From Blastopirellula retiformator (lineage in GTDB: Bacteria > Planctomycetota > Planctomycetia > Pirellulales > Pirellulaceae): a stretch of DNA of 64,000 nt. Shown one piece after another: positions 55,956 to 64,000 of this stretch (position 1 is the stretch's first letter; the number at the start of each line of letters is the position of its first letter). Under the pieces are notes generated by a model. The model did no database searches and was not told where the DNA came from. It saw only the letters and a list, made by a program, of their open reading frames with translations. The stretch covers positions 1,476,082 to 1,540,081 of the forward strand of contig NZ_SJPF01000001.1 in the NCBI RefSeq assembly GCF_007859755.1. Direction: 5' to 3'. Position numbers and translations under genes: made by a program.

Positions 55956-58783
55956 GGTTTGATTTTCTCTAACAACTGTTGCGCCGCCGCGTTGGACGGT
56001 GCACGTTTCAAGACTGCTTCTACGATTTTCAGAGCCGCCGCTTCGTCACCGGCGGCGACCTGCGCCTCGGCGGCGGCGACGCCCCAATCTACTCGATCGG
56101 GGGAAAGGCGAAAAGCGACGGCCAACTCACGGGCGGCCGCAAGCTTGTCGCCGAACTCCTGTTGGGCGCGACCATTGATCTGGTGCGCCTGGGCGTCGGC
56201 GACGTCGATCTGATACGCTTCTTCCGACCAGCGAGCGGCGCCTTGCCAGTCTCCTTTGCCGGCCAGCAGGGTCGCCAGTTTCTTACGGATGGCGACGTCA
56301 TGATGTTTTTGTGCGGCCAAGACAGGCAGCAATTTGATCAAAGCGTCGTCATTTTGCTGCAGCAGATGAACGCGGACGAGCGCCTCGGTCCACTCTTCGC
56401 TGGCCGGCTCGGCCTTGGCGCCGCGCTCGTAAAGTTCGATGGCGGCCGGGTAATCTTTCTGCTTCAGGCGAAGGCCGGCTAGCAGCGCCACGGGGCGACG
56501 ATCGTAACGGTCGCCGGTCGCACGCTCCAGCAACTCCAGCGTCTCTTGCGCCTCGCCGATCGACAGGAAGAGCCTCGCCTTTACGTACAGCCCCAGCGGG
56601 TGTTCGGGATCGATTTCGAGGGCATGCTCGGCATACTTGCGAGCGCTGGTGTTCGACTTGCGCTGCAAATAGGCGTAGGCCGCCTCGGCTTGGACATCGG
56701 CATCCTTCGGCTGATCGCGGGCATCCCGAATCAACTGGGCGAAACTTTTTTCGGCCGTCGCGTCGATCTCGATGTCGCGAACCACCGTGACCAGGTAGTC
56801 GCGATAGCCTCGCTCAAAATCGGCCTGCTTCGTCTCAAAGGTTTGCTCCAAAATCTGATCGGTCGTCAGCGAGTTCGCGTACCCATCCAACATTTTGAGC
56901 AGGGCGTCTTCGCCAAACCGTTGTTTCAGATAAACGGCGTAGTGATACGCCTGGCAGTAGGCCATCGTCCAGTCATCGCCATCGCGGGGACGAATGAAGC
57001 CATAGTTGATCGTGTCCAGATCAAACAGGTCGTTTGCGGCGATCCGTTTGGCGAGCAGGCGTTTCCAATCGGGGGGCTGCACTTCGGTCTCGTAGGTGAC
57101 CGCGATCGCCTCGGTGTACCAGTGAGGAATATTGAAGTCGGTCTGCTGCAAGTTGACGACATGGACGAACTCGTGACGCAGCACGTTGCCCCAGTTGTAC
57201 TTTTGCGGCATCGCCGTCGGCGAAGCGAGGGCCAGCATTTTGCCGGCACAGGCGCCCACCGTGCCGATGTAAGGTAGGCCGACCATGCGAGCGCTGAACC
57301 AGCCATGTCCGCTGGTGTTCTTCGCTTTGTTAAAGAACTCGATCAGCGTCTTCTCGGCTGGTTCGTACCCGAGCGCCTCGCAGATGGGGGCGTAGACGTT
57401 CTCCTCTAAGTGCAGCGCCGCGTATTCGGCCAGCAGTTTGTCTTTCGGATCGTAGCGAATGACGAAGTGGTCGGTTTCGAGCGTTTCGTAGGTCGCCAGT
57501 ACGTCGAGCACTTCCAGCGTGTTCTTTACCCGCACGTGAAACGGATCGGCCTCAAAAGCCTCTTCCAGCACTGCCCGGGCCTCCGGCTCTTCTCCCATTC
57601 GCATTAGCACCATGCCCAACTCGGCGTGGGGACGTACTAGTTGCGGCATCCGCTCGGTGGCGGCGCGAAAGAAACTGGCCGCATACGGATACTTCCGCAG
57701 CAGATCGCAACCTTCGCCGAGCGCCGCAAAAAACTCGCCGCAGTGGGGATTGGCGATCGATTGCGTTTCGATCAGTTCGCCGTAGCGGGTCGATCTTCCT
57801 TCGTCGGTCTCCAGCGCCGGACCATCGGCGGCCAGATAAGCTGCGGCGAGCAGGCCAGCGGTTGCCTGACGCTTGTTACTGATCTGGCGGGCCTTCTGCA
57901 GCACCTCAATCGCTTGCAGCGGGCGGAAATCGGCCAGGTAGGCTTTCGCCTTAGCTTCCATCGCTGGTACATAGTCGCTGCGGATCGCCAGCGCTTGATC
58001 GGCGGCGGCGATCGCTAGGTCGACGTTGTAGCTGGTCAGGTCCAACTGGGACTTGAGCGTGAAGAGCTCGGCCGAGGTCGGATTCAGCTCGAGCGCCTTG
58101 GTCCACTCGCTGCGAGCCGAGCCCATGTTGAACTTTTCGGCAAACAACTCCGAGATCGCGGTGCGGGCGGGCCAGTAGTTGGGCGAGCGCTCAAGGATGG
58201 TCGGAAAGAGGGTGTTGACGAGATAGCTGAACTGCTGACTGTTCTTCGTCCAGCGAGCGAACTCGGCGGCGCCCAACCCGGCGTAGTAAAGCTGATCGGG
58301 ATCGTCCGAAACTTCGTGGGCGTTGAAGTCGTCAACGAACCATTCGTACGCGGCGCCAGCTTCTTCTAGCTCGCCCCGCTCACGATGCAACTGTGCGATG
58401 ATCCAGCGAGCCAGCGGTTGGCGATCTTCGAGCGCGATCGCTTTCTTGCAACTTGCCTGGGCTTCGTCCCATTGCCCATGTTCAAACTGAATGCGGGCCA
58501 GTTCAGCGTAGAGCTTGCCAGTTGGCTTTTGCTCGATGGCGGCGGTAAGGGTCTTGGTAGCTGCTTCTGACTTGCCGATCGCGATTTGCGATTGGGCTTT
58601 GAGCAACTGCGCGGTGGCGTCGTTTTTCTCAATCTTGTCGAGGGCGGCGATCGCCTCGGCGTATTTGCCAGAGTAGTAAAGCGACTCGGGCGAGGTTGGC
58701 TCGGCGGCGGCGCCGACAGAGCAGAGCGTGAGCCAGGCGGCGCAGGCGACGATCGTAAGGTTCGGTTGGCTTGCGTGCGGCAT
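55952..58783 (-). CDS. TPR-repeat protein with a gluzincin-type HExxH motif
   Basis: This 943-residue secreted protein has a signal peptide (ending near GAAAEP). TPR-like repeats fill about residues 30-420 and 650-940. In the middle, HEFVH at residues 537-541 followed by WYTEAIAVTYE gives an HExxH-plus-Glu arrangement like that of peptidase MA family proteins. It may be a periplasmic metallopeptidase held between TPR scaffolds. No chaperone or partner is evident. The MazG gene overlaps its end, but a functional link is not obvious. Confidence 0.85.
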   Translation of the reverse strand: MPHASQPNLTIVACAAWLTLCSVGAAAEPTSPESLYYSGKYAEAIAALDKIEKNDATAQLLKAQSQIAIGKSEAATKTLTAAIEQKPTGKLYAELARIQFEHGQWDEAQASCKKAIALEDRQPLARWIIAQLHRERGELEEAGAAYEWFVDDFNAHEVSDDPDQLYYAGLGAAEFARWTKNSQQFSYLVNTLFPTILERSPNYWPARTAISELFAEKFNMGSARSEWTKALELNPTSAELFTLKSQLDLTSYNVDLAIAAADQALAIRSDYVPAMEAKAKAYLADFRPLQAIEVLQKARQISNKRQATAGLLAAAYLAADGPALETDEGRSTRYGELIETQSIANPHCGEFFAALGEGCDLLRKYPYAASFFRAATERMPQLVRPHAELGMVLMRMGEEPEARAVLEEAFEADPFHVRVKNTLEVLDVLATYETLETDHFVIRYDPKDKLLAEYAALHLEENVYAPICEALGYEPAEKTLIEFFNKAKNTSGHGWFSARMVGLPYIGTVGACAGKMLALASPTAMPQKYNWGNVLRHEFVHVVNLQQTDFNIPHWYTEAIAVTYETEVQPPDWKRLLAKRIAANDLFDLDTINYGFIRPRDGDDWTMAYCQAYHYAVYLKQRFGEDALLKMLDGYANSLTTDQILEQTFETKQADFERGYRDYLVTVVRDIEIDATAEKSFAQLIRDARDQPKDADVQAEAAYAYLQRKSNTSARKYAEHALEIDPEHPLGLYVKARLFLSIGEAQETLELLERATGDRYDRRPVALLAGLRLKQKDYPAAIELYERGAKAEPASEEWTEALVRVHLLQQNDDALIKLLPVLAAQKHHDVAIRKKLATLLAGKGDWQGAARWSEEAYQIDVADAQAHQINGRAQQEFGDKLAAARELAVAFRLSPDRVDWGVAAAEAQVAAGDEAAALKIVEAVLKRAPSNAAAQQLLEKIKP

Positions 58784-58920
58784 CGGGCGATCGACAGAAG
58801 GATAGGAAAGGACTGTCAGGAAGCGCAGCCTCGGCGTAAAATGGTCGCGACTGACAGCTTACGATTTATTCTAGCCCCTGCGATCGCTGCGGCGAACCCT
58901 TTTTCATTTGGGCATGATTG

Positions 58921-59244
58921 ATGGCAGAATTTGTGACCGTCGCCAAAGTTGGCGACATTCCCCCCGGTCAAGGTCAGGCGTTTAACGTCAGCGGCCGAAT
59001 GGCGGCCGTTTTTCATAACGCGGACGGTACGTATCAGGCAATCGACGATTTTTGTCCGCATATGGGGGCTTCGCTCGCCGGCGGCTACGTCGAAGATGGC
59101 GTGGTGATGTGCCCCTGGCATGCGTGGGGATTTCAGCTGTGCGACGGCGCCTGGATCGATAATCCCAAGGTGAAAGTCGATTGTTTCGACGTTCGCGTCG
59201 AAGGGGACCAGATTCAGGTTCGCGTCAACGCGAAAGAAGAATAA
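58921..59244 (+). CDS. Rieske-type [2Fe-2S] ferredoxin (NirD-like)
   Basis: This 107-residue protein starts at the ATG at 58921. The cluster motifs are CPHMG (Cys45, His47) and CPWHAW (Cys64, His67), with standard spacing for small Rieske ferredoxins or the small subunit of nitrite reductase. No oxygenase or nitrite reductase gene is adjacent, so the electron partner is unknown. It diverges from the TPR gene. Confidence 0.92.
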   Translation: MAEFVTVAKVGDIPPGQGQAFNVSGRMAAVFHNADGTYQAIDDFCPHMGASLAGGYVEDGVVMCPWHAWGFQLCDGAWIDNPKVKVDCFDVRVEGDQIQVRVNAKEE

Positions 59245-59295
59245 TCGGTCGTGACGCCGTTTTTTTGACCTCGACACTTCCCCGGAGCGACGATC

Positions 59296-60234
59296 ATGTT
59301 CTATCCCTTGCTTTTGGCCCAGGCCGAAAATGGCGCTGAAAACCCGGCCGGCGAAAACGCCAATGCGATCGATGTAAGCCAACAGGCGTCCGATACGTTT
59401 GCCGATGTGCAAAACTGGGCGAACTCGGGGGTCGTCTTCCTGCAAGACCAAGGGCCGGAGTGGATTCTGCGAATCGTTACGGCGATCCTGATCTTCGCCA
59501 TCGGCCGCTGGGTGGCGATCTGGGCCAGCGCTTTCTTGAAGCGATTGATGGAGCGAGGGAAAGTTGATCAGACGCTTGCTCTGTTTCTGTCGAACATCGC
59601 CTACGGGTTCTTTTTGACGCTGGTCATTGTGGCGACGCTCAATCGCTTGGGAATTGATACGACCAGCGTCGCCGCAGTCTTGGCGGCGGCCGGTTTGGCG
59701 GTCGGTCTGGCGCTGCAAAACTCACTCTCCAACTTTGCAGCCGGGGTGATGATCATTCTCTTCCGTCCGTTTGTGACGGGGGACTTCATTGAAGCGGGAG
59801 GAACGTCCGGCATCGTCGAGGCGGTGCAGATTTTTCACACGCAGCTGAAGACGCCTGATAACAAGATGATCATCGTCCCTAATGGCAACATCACTAGCGG
59901 CAACATCATCAACTACTCGCGCAACGCCACACGCCGCGTCGACCTGACGATTGGTTGCGGCTACGACGACGACCTGCGAGCGGTGAAACAGTTCTTGATC
60001 GAACTGCTGGAAAGCGATGAGCGGATCATGAAAGAGCCCGCGTCGGAAGTCCGCGTCTCGGCCCTGGCCGACAGCAGCGTCAACTTCATCGTCCGCGGCT
60101 GGGTCAAAAAGGAAGACTGGTGGGCAGTCTCGTGCGATTTGACCGAACAGATCAAGCTGGGCTTCGACGAACGGGGGTTCTCGATTCCGTACCCGCAAAG
60201 CGAGGTGCATGTGCGTCAGACCGCGGCTTCGTAA
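59296..60234 (+). CDS. Small-conductance mechanosensitive channel (MscS family)
   Basis: This 312-residue protein has a signal-like start, three membrane helices and the MscS pore helix LAAAGLAVGLALQNSLSNFA, with alternating Gly/Ala. The beta domain follows (RPFVTGDFIEAGG-TSGIVEAV, VPNGNITSGNIINYS). It opens under osmotic down-shock and is close in size to E. coli MscS. The Rieske gene lies 51 bp upstream. Confidence 0.94.
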   Translation: MFYPLLLAQAENGAENPAGENANAIDVSQQASDTFADVQNWANSGVVFLQDQGPEWILRIVTAILIFAIGRWVAIWASAFLKRLMERGKVDQTLALFLSNIAYGFFLTLVIVATLNRLGIDTTSVAAVLAAAGLAVGLALQNSLSNFAAGVMIILFRPFVTGDFIEAGGTSGIVEAVQIFHTQLKTPDNKMIIVPNGNITSGNIINYSRNATRRVDLTIGCGYDDDLRAVKQFLIELLESDERIMKEPASEVRVSALADSSVNFIVRGWVKKEDWWAVSCDLTEQIKLGFDERGFSIPYPQSEVHVRQTAAS

Positions 60235-60336
60235 GCCGTTATGACCGCCATCCAGTGGATCGCCTGTCTTGATCCAAAAAATACGAGAACCTGACGGAGA
60301 TTGACTGGGAAAACAACCTCTAGCAACGGACTGACG

Positions 60337-61464
60337 ATGGTTGAACGAGATGCGGACGACGCTTCCGATTTGACGCTGACAGCGACGGCTGGTTGGCGAA
60401 CATGGCAGATATTCGTCGGGCAGTGGGGCCTATCCACAATCATCATCCTGGCGTTCGCCTGGGCGGGATTTGCAGGAGAAAGGATTGACGCGTGGATGTG
60501 CAACGTGGGCGGCATGATGGGAAGTTACGAAGGCTTTGCTGACAACGATTTCGCAGTCGTCGAGATCTGGCAGCATGGCTGGCCGTTCGTCTTTCTTGAG
60601 CGCCATGTGGAATTCTATCCGTCAAATCCGTTCGCCGTGTGGCATGGTTTTCTCGCGTTTCGTTGGTTAGCGTTGGTCGGCGACTTGCTAATTCTGGGAG
60701 CGATCGTCGGTTTAGATGTCGCCATGCGATTGATGCAAGCGAAGGTTGCTGCGCCCAGGAAAAGCTTCTCCCTTTCGTTGCGGATGCTGTTTGTGTTGGT
60801 TTCGCTCGTTTGTCTAGCCGCCGGGAGTCTGGGGGCAAGCTACGCGCGATCACAGCGAGAGCGAGGAATCGGCGCAAGATTGGAGCAACTGGGGCATCAT
60901 GTTGAATACGAATATGTTGGACCAATTTGGTTTTCGCGTTTTTTCGGACGTGATCTCGCTTGGTTGCCGCTGCAAGGGGTGAAGGAGTTTAGCGTTGGGG
61001 CAAACGCGACGACAGATTGGCCCGAGGAAACGCTACTTGCGGGGCTCGGCGATCTGGCCGAGCTGCGGTGCCTGAATCTTGGAAACTCCCCGACCGACGA
61101 CGAGGGACTGAGGCGTCTCTTGGCGGGCCGCCGACAATGGAGCCTGCAGGAATTGCACTTCTACGAAACTCCCATTTCCGGCAGCGCATTTGAAAACTGC
61201 AAATCGCTTTCCCAGTTGCGCCATGCAAATGGATGGGGATCGAAACTGAATGACGAAGGGGTAGCTGCACTGGTGAAATTGCCGAATGTCGAGTGGATCA
61301 ACGCCAAAGGAACGGACATTACGAATCAAGCTGTCGATAGCGCGCTGGAAGCCCCACGTTTGCAAGACTTCGATTTTGATGAAACGAACGTTGATCGAGC
61401 AAGTCTGCAGAGGTTGATCGACAAGGGGATCGGATGCAGATATTCTACGGACACCGCGTATTAA
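60337..61464 (+). CDS. Membrane protein with leucine-rich-repeat domain, copy 1
   Basis: I prefer the ATG at 60337 (375 residues) over a TTG at 60301. The first half has three or four helices, including the motif FSLSLRMLFVLVSLVCLAAG. The second half (about 200-370) is a leucine-rich-repeat-like domain (LAELRCLNLGNSPTDDEGLRR, LQELHFYETPISGSA). The phrase EIWQHGWPFVFLERHVEF matches EHGWPFVFLERDY of the next gene. Function is unknown; protein binding is the usual role of LRRs. Confidence 0.75.
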   Translation: MVERDADDASDLTLTATAGWRTWQIFVGQWGLSTIIILAFAWAGFAGERIDAWMCNVGGMMGSYEGFADNDFAVVEIWQHGWPFVFLERHVEFYPSNPFAVWHGFLAFRWLALVGDLLILGAIVGLDVAMRLMQAKVAAPRKSFSLSLRMLFVLVSLVCLAAGSLGASYARSQRERGIGARLEQLGHHVEYEYVGPIWFSRFFGRDLAWLPLQGVKEFSVGANATTDWPEETLLAGLGDLAELRCLNLGNSPTDDEGLRRLLAGRRQWSLQELHFYETPISGSAFENCKSLSQLRHANGWGSKLNDEGVAALVKLPNVEWINAKGTDITNQAVDSALEAPRLQDFDFDETNVDRASLQRLIDKGIGCRYSTDTAY

Positions 61465-61485
61465 AGCTTGGCGAGAATTGGCTGC

Positions 61486-62571
61486 ATGGACAAGGCTTCT
61501 CTCAATACGTCTTCTCCCGTTCGACGGCCAAAGCGATGGCTTTGGCTCTCGCGCGGCTTTAGGGCGTCGCTATTTCTATTGATCGCTTCGCCGCTTACCT
61601 GGATTTGCTTCGCTGGTGATATGGTGAGTCAGAGTGGGTTAGTCCATTACTCAAGCGTGTCGGTGGAATATGATCAGGATTGGGAGCATGGTTGGCCCTT
61701 CGTGTTCCTGGAACGCGACTACATTGGGACTGGTTCGTCTCCCTTGGCCTTTGATGATGGTAATCCAACTTTCAGCTGGATGTGGTTGATTGTTGACCTA
61801 TTGATCTACGTTGCGATTTTGAGTTTGCTGCTGTGGCTATGCCGCGGGAAGCGAACCGGCTTGTCCTTCTCGCTAAGAACGACGCTGGTCGGAGCAACGC
61901 TGTTATGTCTGTTGCTGGCGAACGTGAGTAACTGTTACTTATTGTCGCAACGCGAAACGGAAATCAGACATCAATTGGAATCGGCAGGGCAGATCGTCGT
62001 TCCGAATTACATTGGCCCGCGATGGTTTTCGCGACTCGGGTTGAATGAGTTTACTCCGCTTAAAATGGAGGGGATCGAGTTTGTTTGGATTCGCTTAGAT
62101 AAGCTTAGCGAGGAGCAACGCCCCGCGATCTATTCTCAGCTCGCCGAACTATCGCAAATTCCGCTGCTTAATTTTGGCGGCAACTCACTTACCGATGAGG
62201 AAGTCGGCAGGTTGTTGGCGGCGCGAAAACGCTGGCCAATTCGTAAGCTATGGATTGGTGGGCCAAATTTCCGCGGACATTCACTGGAAAATGTCCGGTC
62301 GCTTTCGTCCTTGGTGATGATCCGCATCGGCTCCCCGAGCTTTGACGACAAGGGATTCGACGCTATTTCCCGGTGGTCATCGCTGGAGTCGGTCAACGTT
62401 CCAAACTCCTCGGTAACGGCCGAATCGGTTCAGATGGCAGCGAAGATGCCGAACCTGCAATACGTTAATTTTTTGGACACCGAGGTTACCGCAGGCGATT
62501 GCGTGGTGCTCAAAGAGCGAGGTATTGAGTATTCGGTTGGAAAAACGGTCGAGCCTTCCGCGTCCGATTGA
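61486..62571 (+). CDS. Membrane protein with leucine-rich-repeat domain, copy 2
   Basis: Start chosen at the ATG at 61486; a TTG at 61468 is an alternative, and the gap to copy 1 is 21 bp. This 361-residue paralogue has the same layout: N-terminal helix, EHGWPFVFLERDY block, further helices, FSLRTTLVGATLLCLLLAN, and an LRR-like C-terminal half (LAELSQIPLLNFGGNSLTDE, MPNLQYVNFLDTEV). It is the middle of three tandem copies, of which the third is broken. Function is unknown. Confidence 0.75.
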   Translation: MDKASLNTSSPVRRPKRWLWLSRGFRASLFLLIASPLTWICFAGDMVSQSGLVHYSSVSVEYDQDWEHGWPFVFLERDYIGTGSSPLAFDDGNPTFSWMWLIVDLLIYVAILSLLLWLCRGKRTGLSFSLRTTLVGATLLCLLLANVSNCYLLSQRETEIRHQLESAGQIVVPNYIGPRWFSRLGLNEFTPLKMEGIEFVWIRLDKLSEEQRPAIYSQLAELSQIPLLNFGGNSLTDEEVGRLLAARKRWPIRKLWIGGPNFRGHSLENVRSLSSLVMIRIGSPSFDDKGFDAISRWSSLESVNVPNSSVTAESVQMAAKMPNLQYVNFLDTEVTAGDCVVLKERGIEYSVGKTVEPSASD

Positions 62572-62630
62572 ATAGGAGTTGTCGCACTTTTCACGTGACG
62601 ACGCGAGTTTCGTTCGGTAACTTGATCCGA

Positions 62631-63050
62631 ATGGAAGCCCCCGCCGCCAATTCGACTGCTCAGATTTCGATCATGCCGCGACGCCGTTGGCTTGCCCGCG
62701 TCGCTACATGGGGCGTGTTTCTGTTGTTCGCCTTACCGCTGACGTGGGTTTGTTTTGCGGGCGATATTGTCGAAGAGGATGAAACGTTCACTTGCGGCAG
62801 CGGTGGCGTCAATTTTCAGTTAGAAGATTGGGAGCATGGCTGGCCCTATGTTTTTCTCAATCGAGCCTATGCCGGTCCCGGCTCATCGTCGGTTGAGTTT
62901 TTGGGGGAGAAACGCGGTTTCAGGGTAAACCCTTTCTTGCCGACCTGGCGATCTATGCGGCGACCATGACGGGGCTGCTGTGGTTGAATCGGCCGTGGCG
63001 GACTTGCGAAAACCAACTTGTCTTTTCGTTTTCGCTGCGTGCGGCGCTGG
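62631..63050 (+). pseudogene. Truncated third copy of the LRR membrane family
   Basis: From an ATG at 62631 the frame carries the family start (WGVFLLFALPLTWVCFAGDI, EHGWPYVFLNRAY). A frameshift at about 62915-62940 moves the coding frame, because [17 protein letters not shown] and then [12 protein letters not shown] match copy 2 only in the next frame. Homology breaks off inside the FSLR segment near 63050, where a minus-strand foreign sequence begins. The LRR half is missing. This is a decayed, truncated gene. Confidence 0.75.
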
Positions 63051-63051
63051 T

Positions 63052-63240
63052 CGAAGCGCCGGGCGTTGGCGTAACCTTGGTGCGATCGTCGTCGAGAAAC
63101 TCCAGCAAGATCCGGGCATCAAACCACGACTGTTTGCCATCCTTCAGATCACTGACGCGCTGTTTCCAAGAGAGTTCCATCGCTTCTACGCCTGGGGCGA
63201 TGGGGATCTCTTGGTAGAGCATCACCATTTCGCCAGATAA
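63052..63240 (-). pseudogene. Fragment of a carbohydrate-binding-type domain, joined to the broken LRR gene
   Basis: On the minus strand the frame reads [20 protein letters not shown] and then [19 protein letters not shown]. It resembles a jelly-roll domain found in secreted glycosidase-like proteins of planctomycetes (recognition by eye only). It has neither a start nor a stop of its own and is flanked by the truncated LRR copy and by the IS256-type element. It therefore looks like a rearrangement scar. Confidence 0.5.
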
Positions 63241-63244
63241 CGTC

Positions 63245-64000
63245 CTAATTCCTGCGCACATTTGAGAGCCAGCCCTGGCTCTGGTATGGATTTGATTACC
63301 AACATCAACCACCACCAGAACCAAGGACTGACCATGACGAATGTACCAGAAGAACGGACCAGCGAAGAGATCCGGGATGCGATTAAAATTGACGGCGACG
63401 CGGTGCGGGGGCATCTTGATGAGCTGGTCCGCTCAACCGTCGAGGAGACGTTGAATCAGATGCTCGATGCCGAAGCGGATCAGATTTGCAAGGCGAAACG
63501 CTACGAACGTTCACCAGACCGCGTCGATTCGCGAGCCGGGTCGTATTCGCGGAAGCTGCAGACCAAGGCGGGCGAGGTTTCGCTGAAAGTTCCGCGACTG
63601 CGGAGCTTGCCGCTCGAGACGCAGATCATCGAACGCTACAAGCGACGCGAATCGAGCGTCGAAGAGGCGCTCGTTGAGATGTATCTGGCAGGCGTTTCGG
63701 TCCGTCGCGTTGAAGACATCACCGAGGCGCTTTGGGGAACGCGAGTCAGCTCCAGCACCGTCAGCGAGCTGAACCAGAAGATCTACGAGCGGATCGAAGC
63801 GTGGCGAAATCGGCCGCTGGAAGGCGAACATCCGTACGTGATGCTCGACGGCATCTGGCTGAAACGTAGCTGGGGCGGCGAGGTGAAGAACGTGGCGATC
63901 TTAGTGGCGGTCGGCGTCGGCGCTGATGGACATCGCGAGATTCTCGGGGTCGCCGAAGGGAAGAAGGAGGATAGCGAAAGCTGGCGAACGTTCCTGCGTT
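63245..64000 (+). mobile_element. IS256-family insertion sequence, left part
   Basis: The element must begin between the fragment at 63240 and the transposase ATG at 63334. A small inverted repeat AGAGCCAG/CTGGCTCT at about 63265-63283 lies in its left end. The right end and the paired terminal repeat are outside the window, so the left boundary is approximate. Confidence 0.6.
63334..64000 (+). CDS. IS256-family (mutator-type) transposase, partial
   Basis: An open frame from the ATG at 63334 runs through the window edge without a stop, giving 222 residues so far of an expected 400 or so. Family segments are [44 protein letters not shown]-like [33 protein letters not shown], and [13 protein letters not shown], which carries the first catalytic Asp. 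The C-terminal catalytic Glu lies beyond the window. The gene appears intact as far as it can be seen. Confidence 0.93.
   Translation, partial: MTNVPEERTSEEIRDAIKIDGDAVRGHLDELVRSTVEETLNQMLDAEADQICKAKRYERSPDRVDSRAGSYSRKLQTKAGEVSLKVPRLRSLPLETQIIERYKRRESSVEEALVEMYLAGVSVRRVEDITEALWGTRVSSSTVSELNQKIYERIEAWRNRPLEGEHPYVMLDGIWLKRSWGGEVKNVAILVAVGVGADGHREILGVAEGKKEDSESWRTFLR

Overview
The window looks like chromosomal DNA of a planctomycete, most likely of the Pirellulaceae (Blastopirellula-like). This is inferred from gene content, not from a marker search. The pointers are membrane-anchored squalene-cyclase-repeat proteins, a secreted sulfatase, Cys/Gly/Pro-rich DUF11 lipoproteins, an Nqr sodium pump with its maturation genes, and many planctomycete-style membrane paralogues with an F-x-L-R-x-L segment. 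Base composition is moderately GC-rich and even. Genes are densely packed on both strands. I see no tRNA, rRNA or CRISPR array.

Layout. 1-4.3 kb: two paralogous membrane-anchored alpha/alpha-toroid proteins and a HisA-like TIM barrel. 4.3-11.9 kb: a complete nqrABCDEF-apbE-nqrM operon, with a perfect CRP-consensus palindrome 77 bp upstream. 12-18.6 kb: a sulfatase with its own terminator, a nucleoside deaminase, queF and queE (queuosine precursor pathway), and a minus-strand NagB-like/PIG-L/membrane protein/hypothetical operon. 18.7-26.0 kb: two small membrane-protein families in tandem arrays, four copies on the minus strand facing five on the plus strand. Several copies are decaying (in-frame amber, deletion, frameshift). 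26.1-29.0 kb: an MCE/Mla-type lipid transporter (permease, ATPase, MCE protein). 29.0-35.8 kb: a tyrosine-phosphatase-like protein with a C-terminal haem motif, a radical SAM/SPASM protein, a squalene-hopene-type cyclase, a DUF116-polyprenyl synthase fusion and a chorismate-lyase-like protein. 35.8-44 kb: a DUF3311/sodium-solute symporter pair, rpsR, a thioesterase, another prenyltransferase-repeat protein and a LolD-like ATPase with a 1157-residue FtsX-type permease. 44-48 kb: three secreted envelope proteins. 48-60 kb: a LolA-like candidate, a Tim44/zinc-ribbon/TerB protein, an ABC ATPase with a large membrane protein, MazG, a TPR metallopeptidase-like protein, a Rieske protein and MscS. 60-64 kb: three membrane/LRR paralogues, the last broken and joined to a foreign gene fragment, then the start of an IS256-family element that runs off the window.

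How the genes work together. The strongest pathway unit is respiratory: NqrA-F pumps sodium, ApbE attaches FMN to NqrB and NqrC, and NqrM supports assembly. The SSS symporter and perhaps other transporters could use the sodium gradient. A second theme is envelope and lipid biology: cyclase, prenyl synthase, MCE transporter, Lol/FtsX-type ABC system and secreted lipoproteins.

Short palindromic intergenic repeats of at least three kinds sit almost exactly 10-25 bp downstream of stop codons. Two of them pair to form a 184-bp inverted-repeat element.
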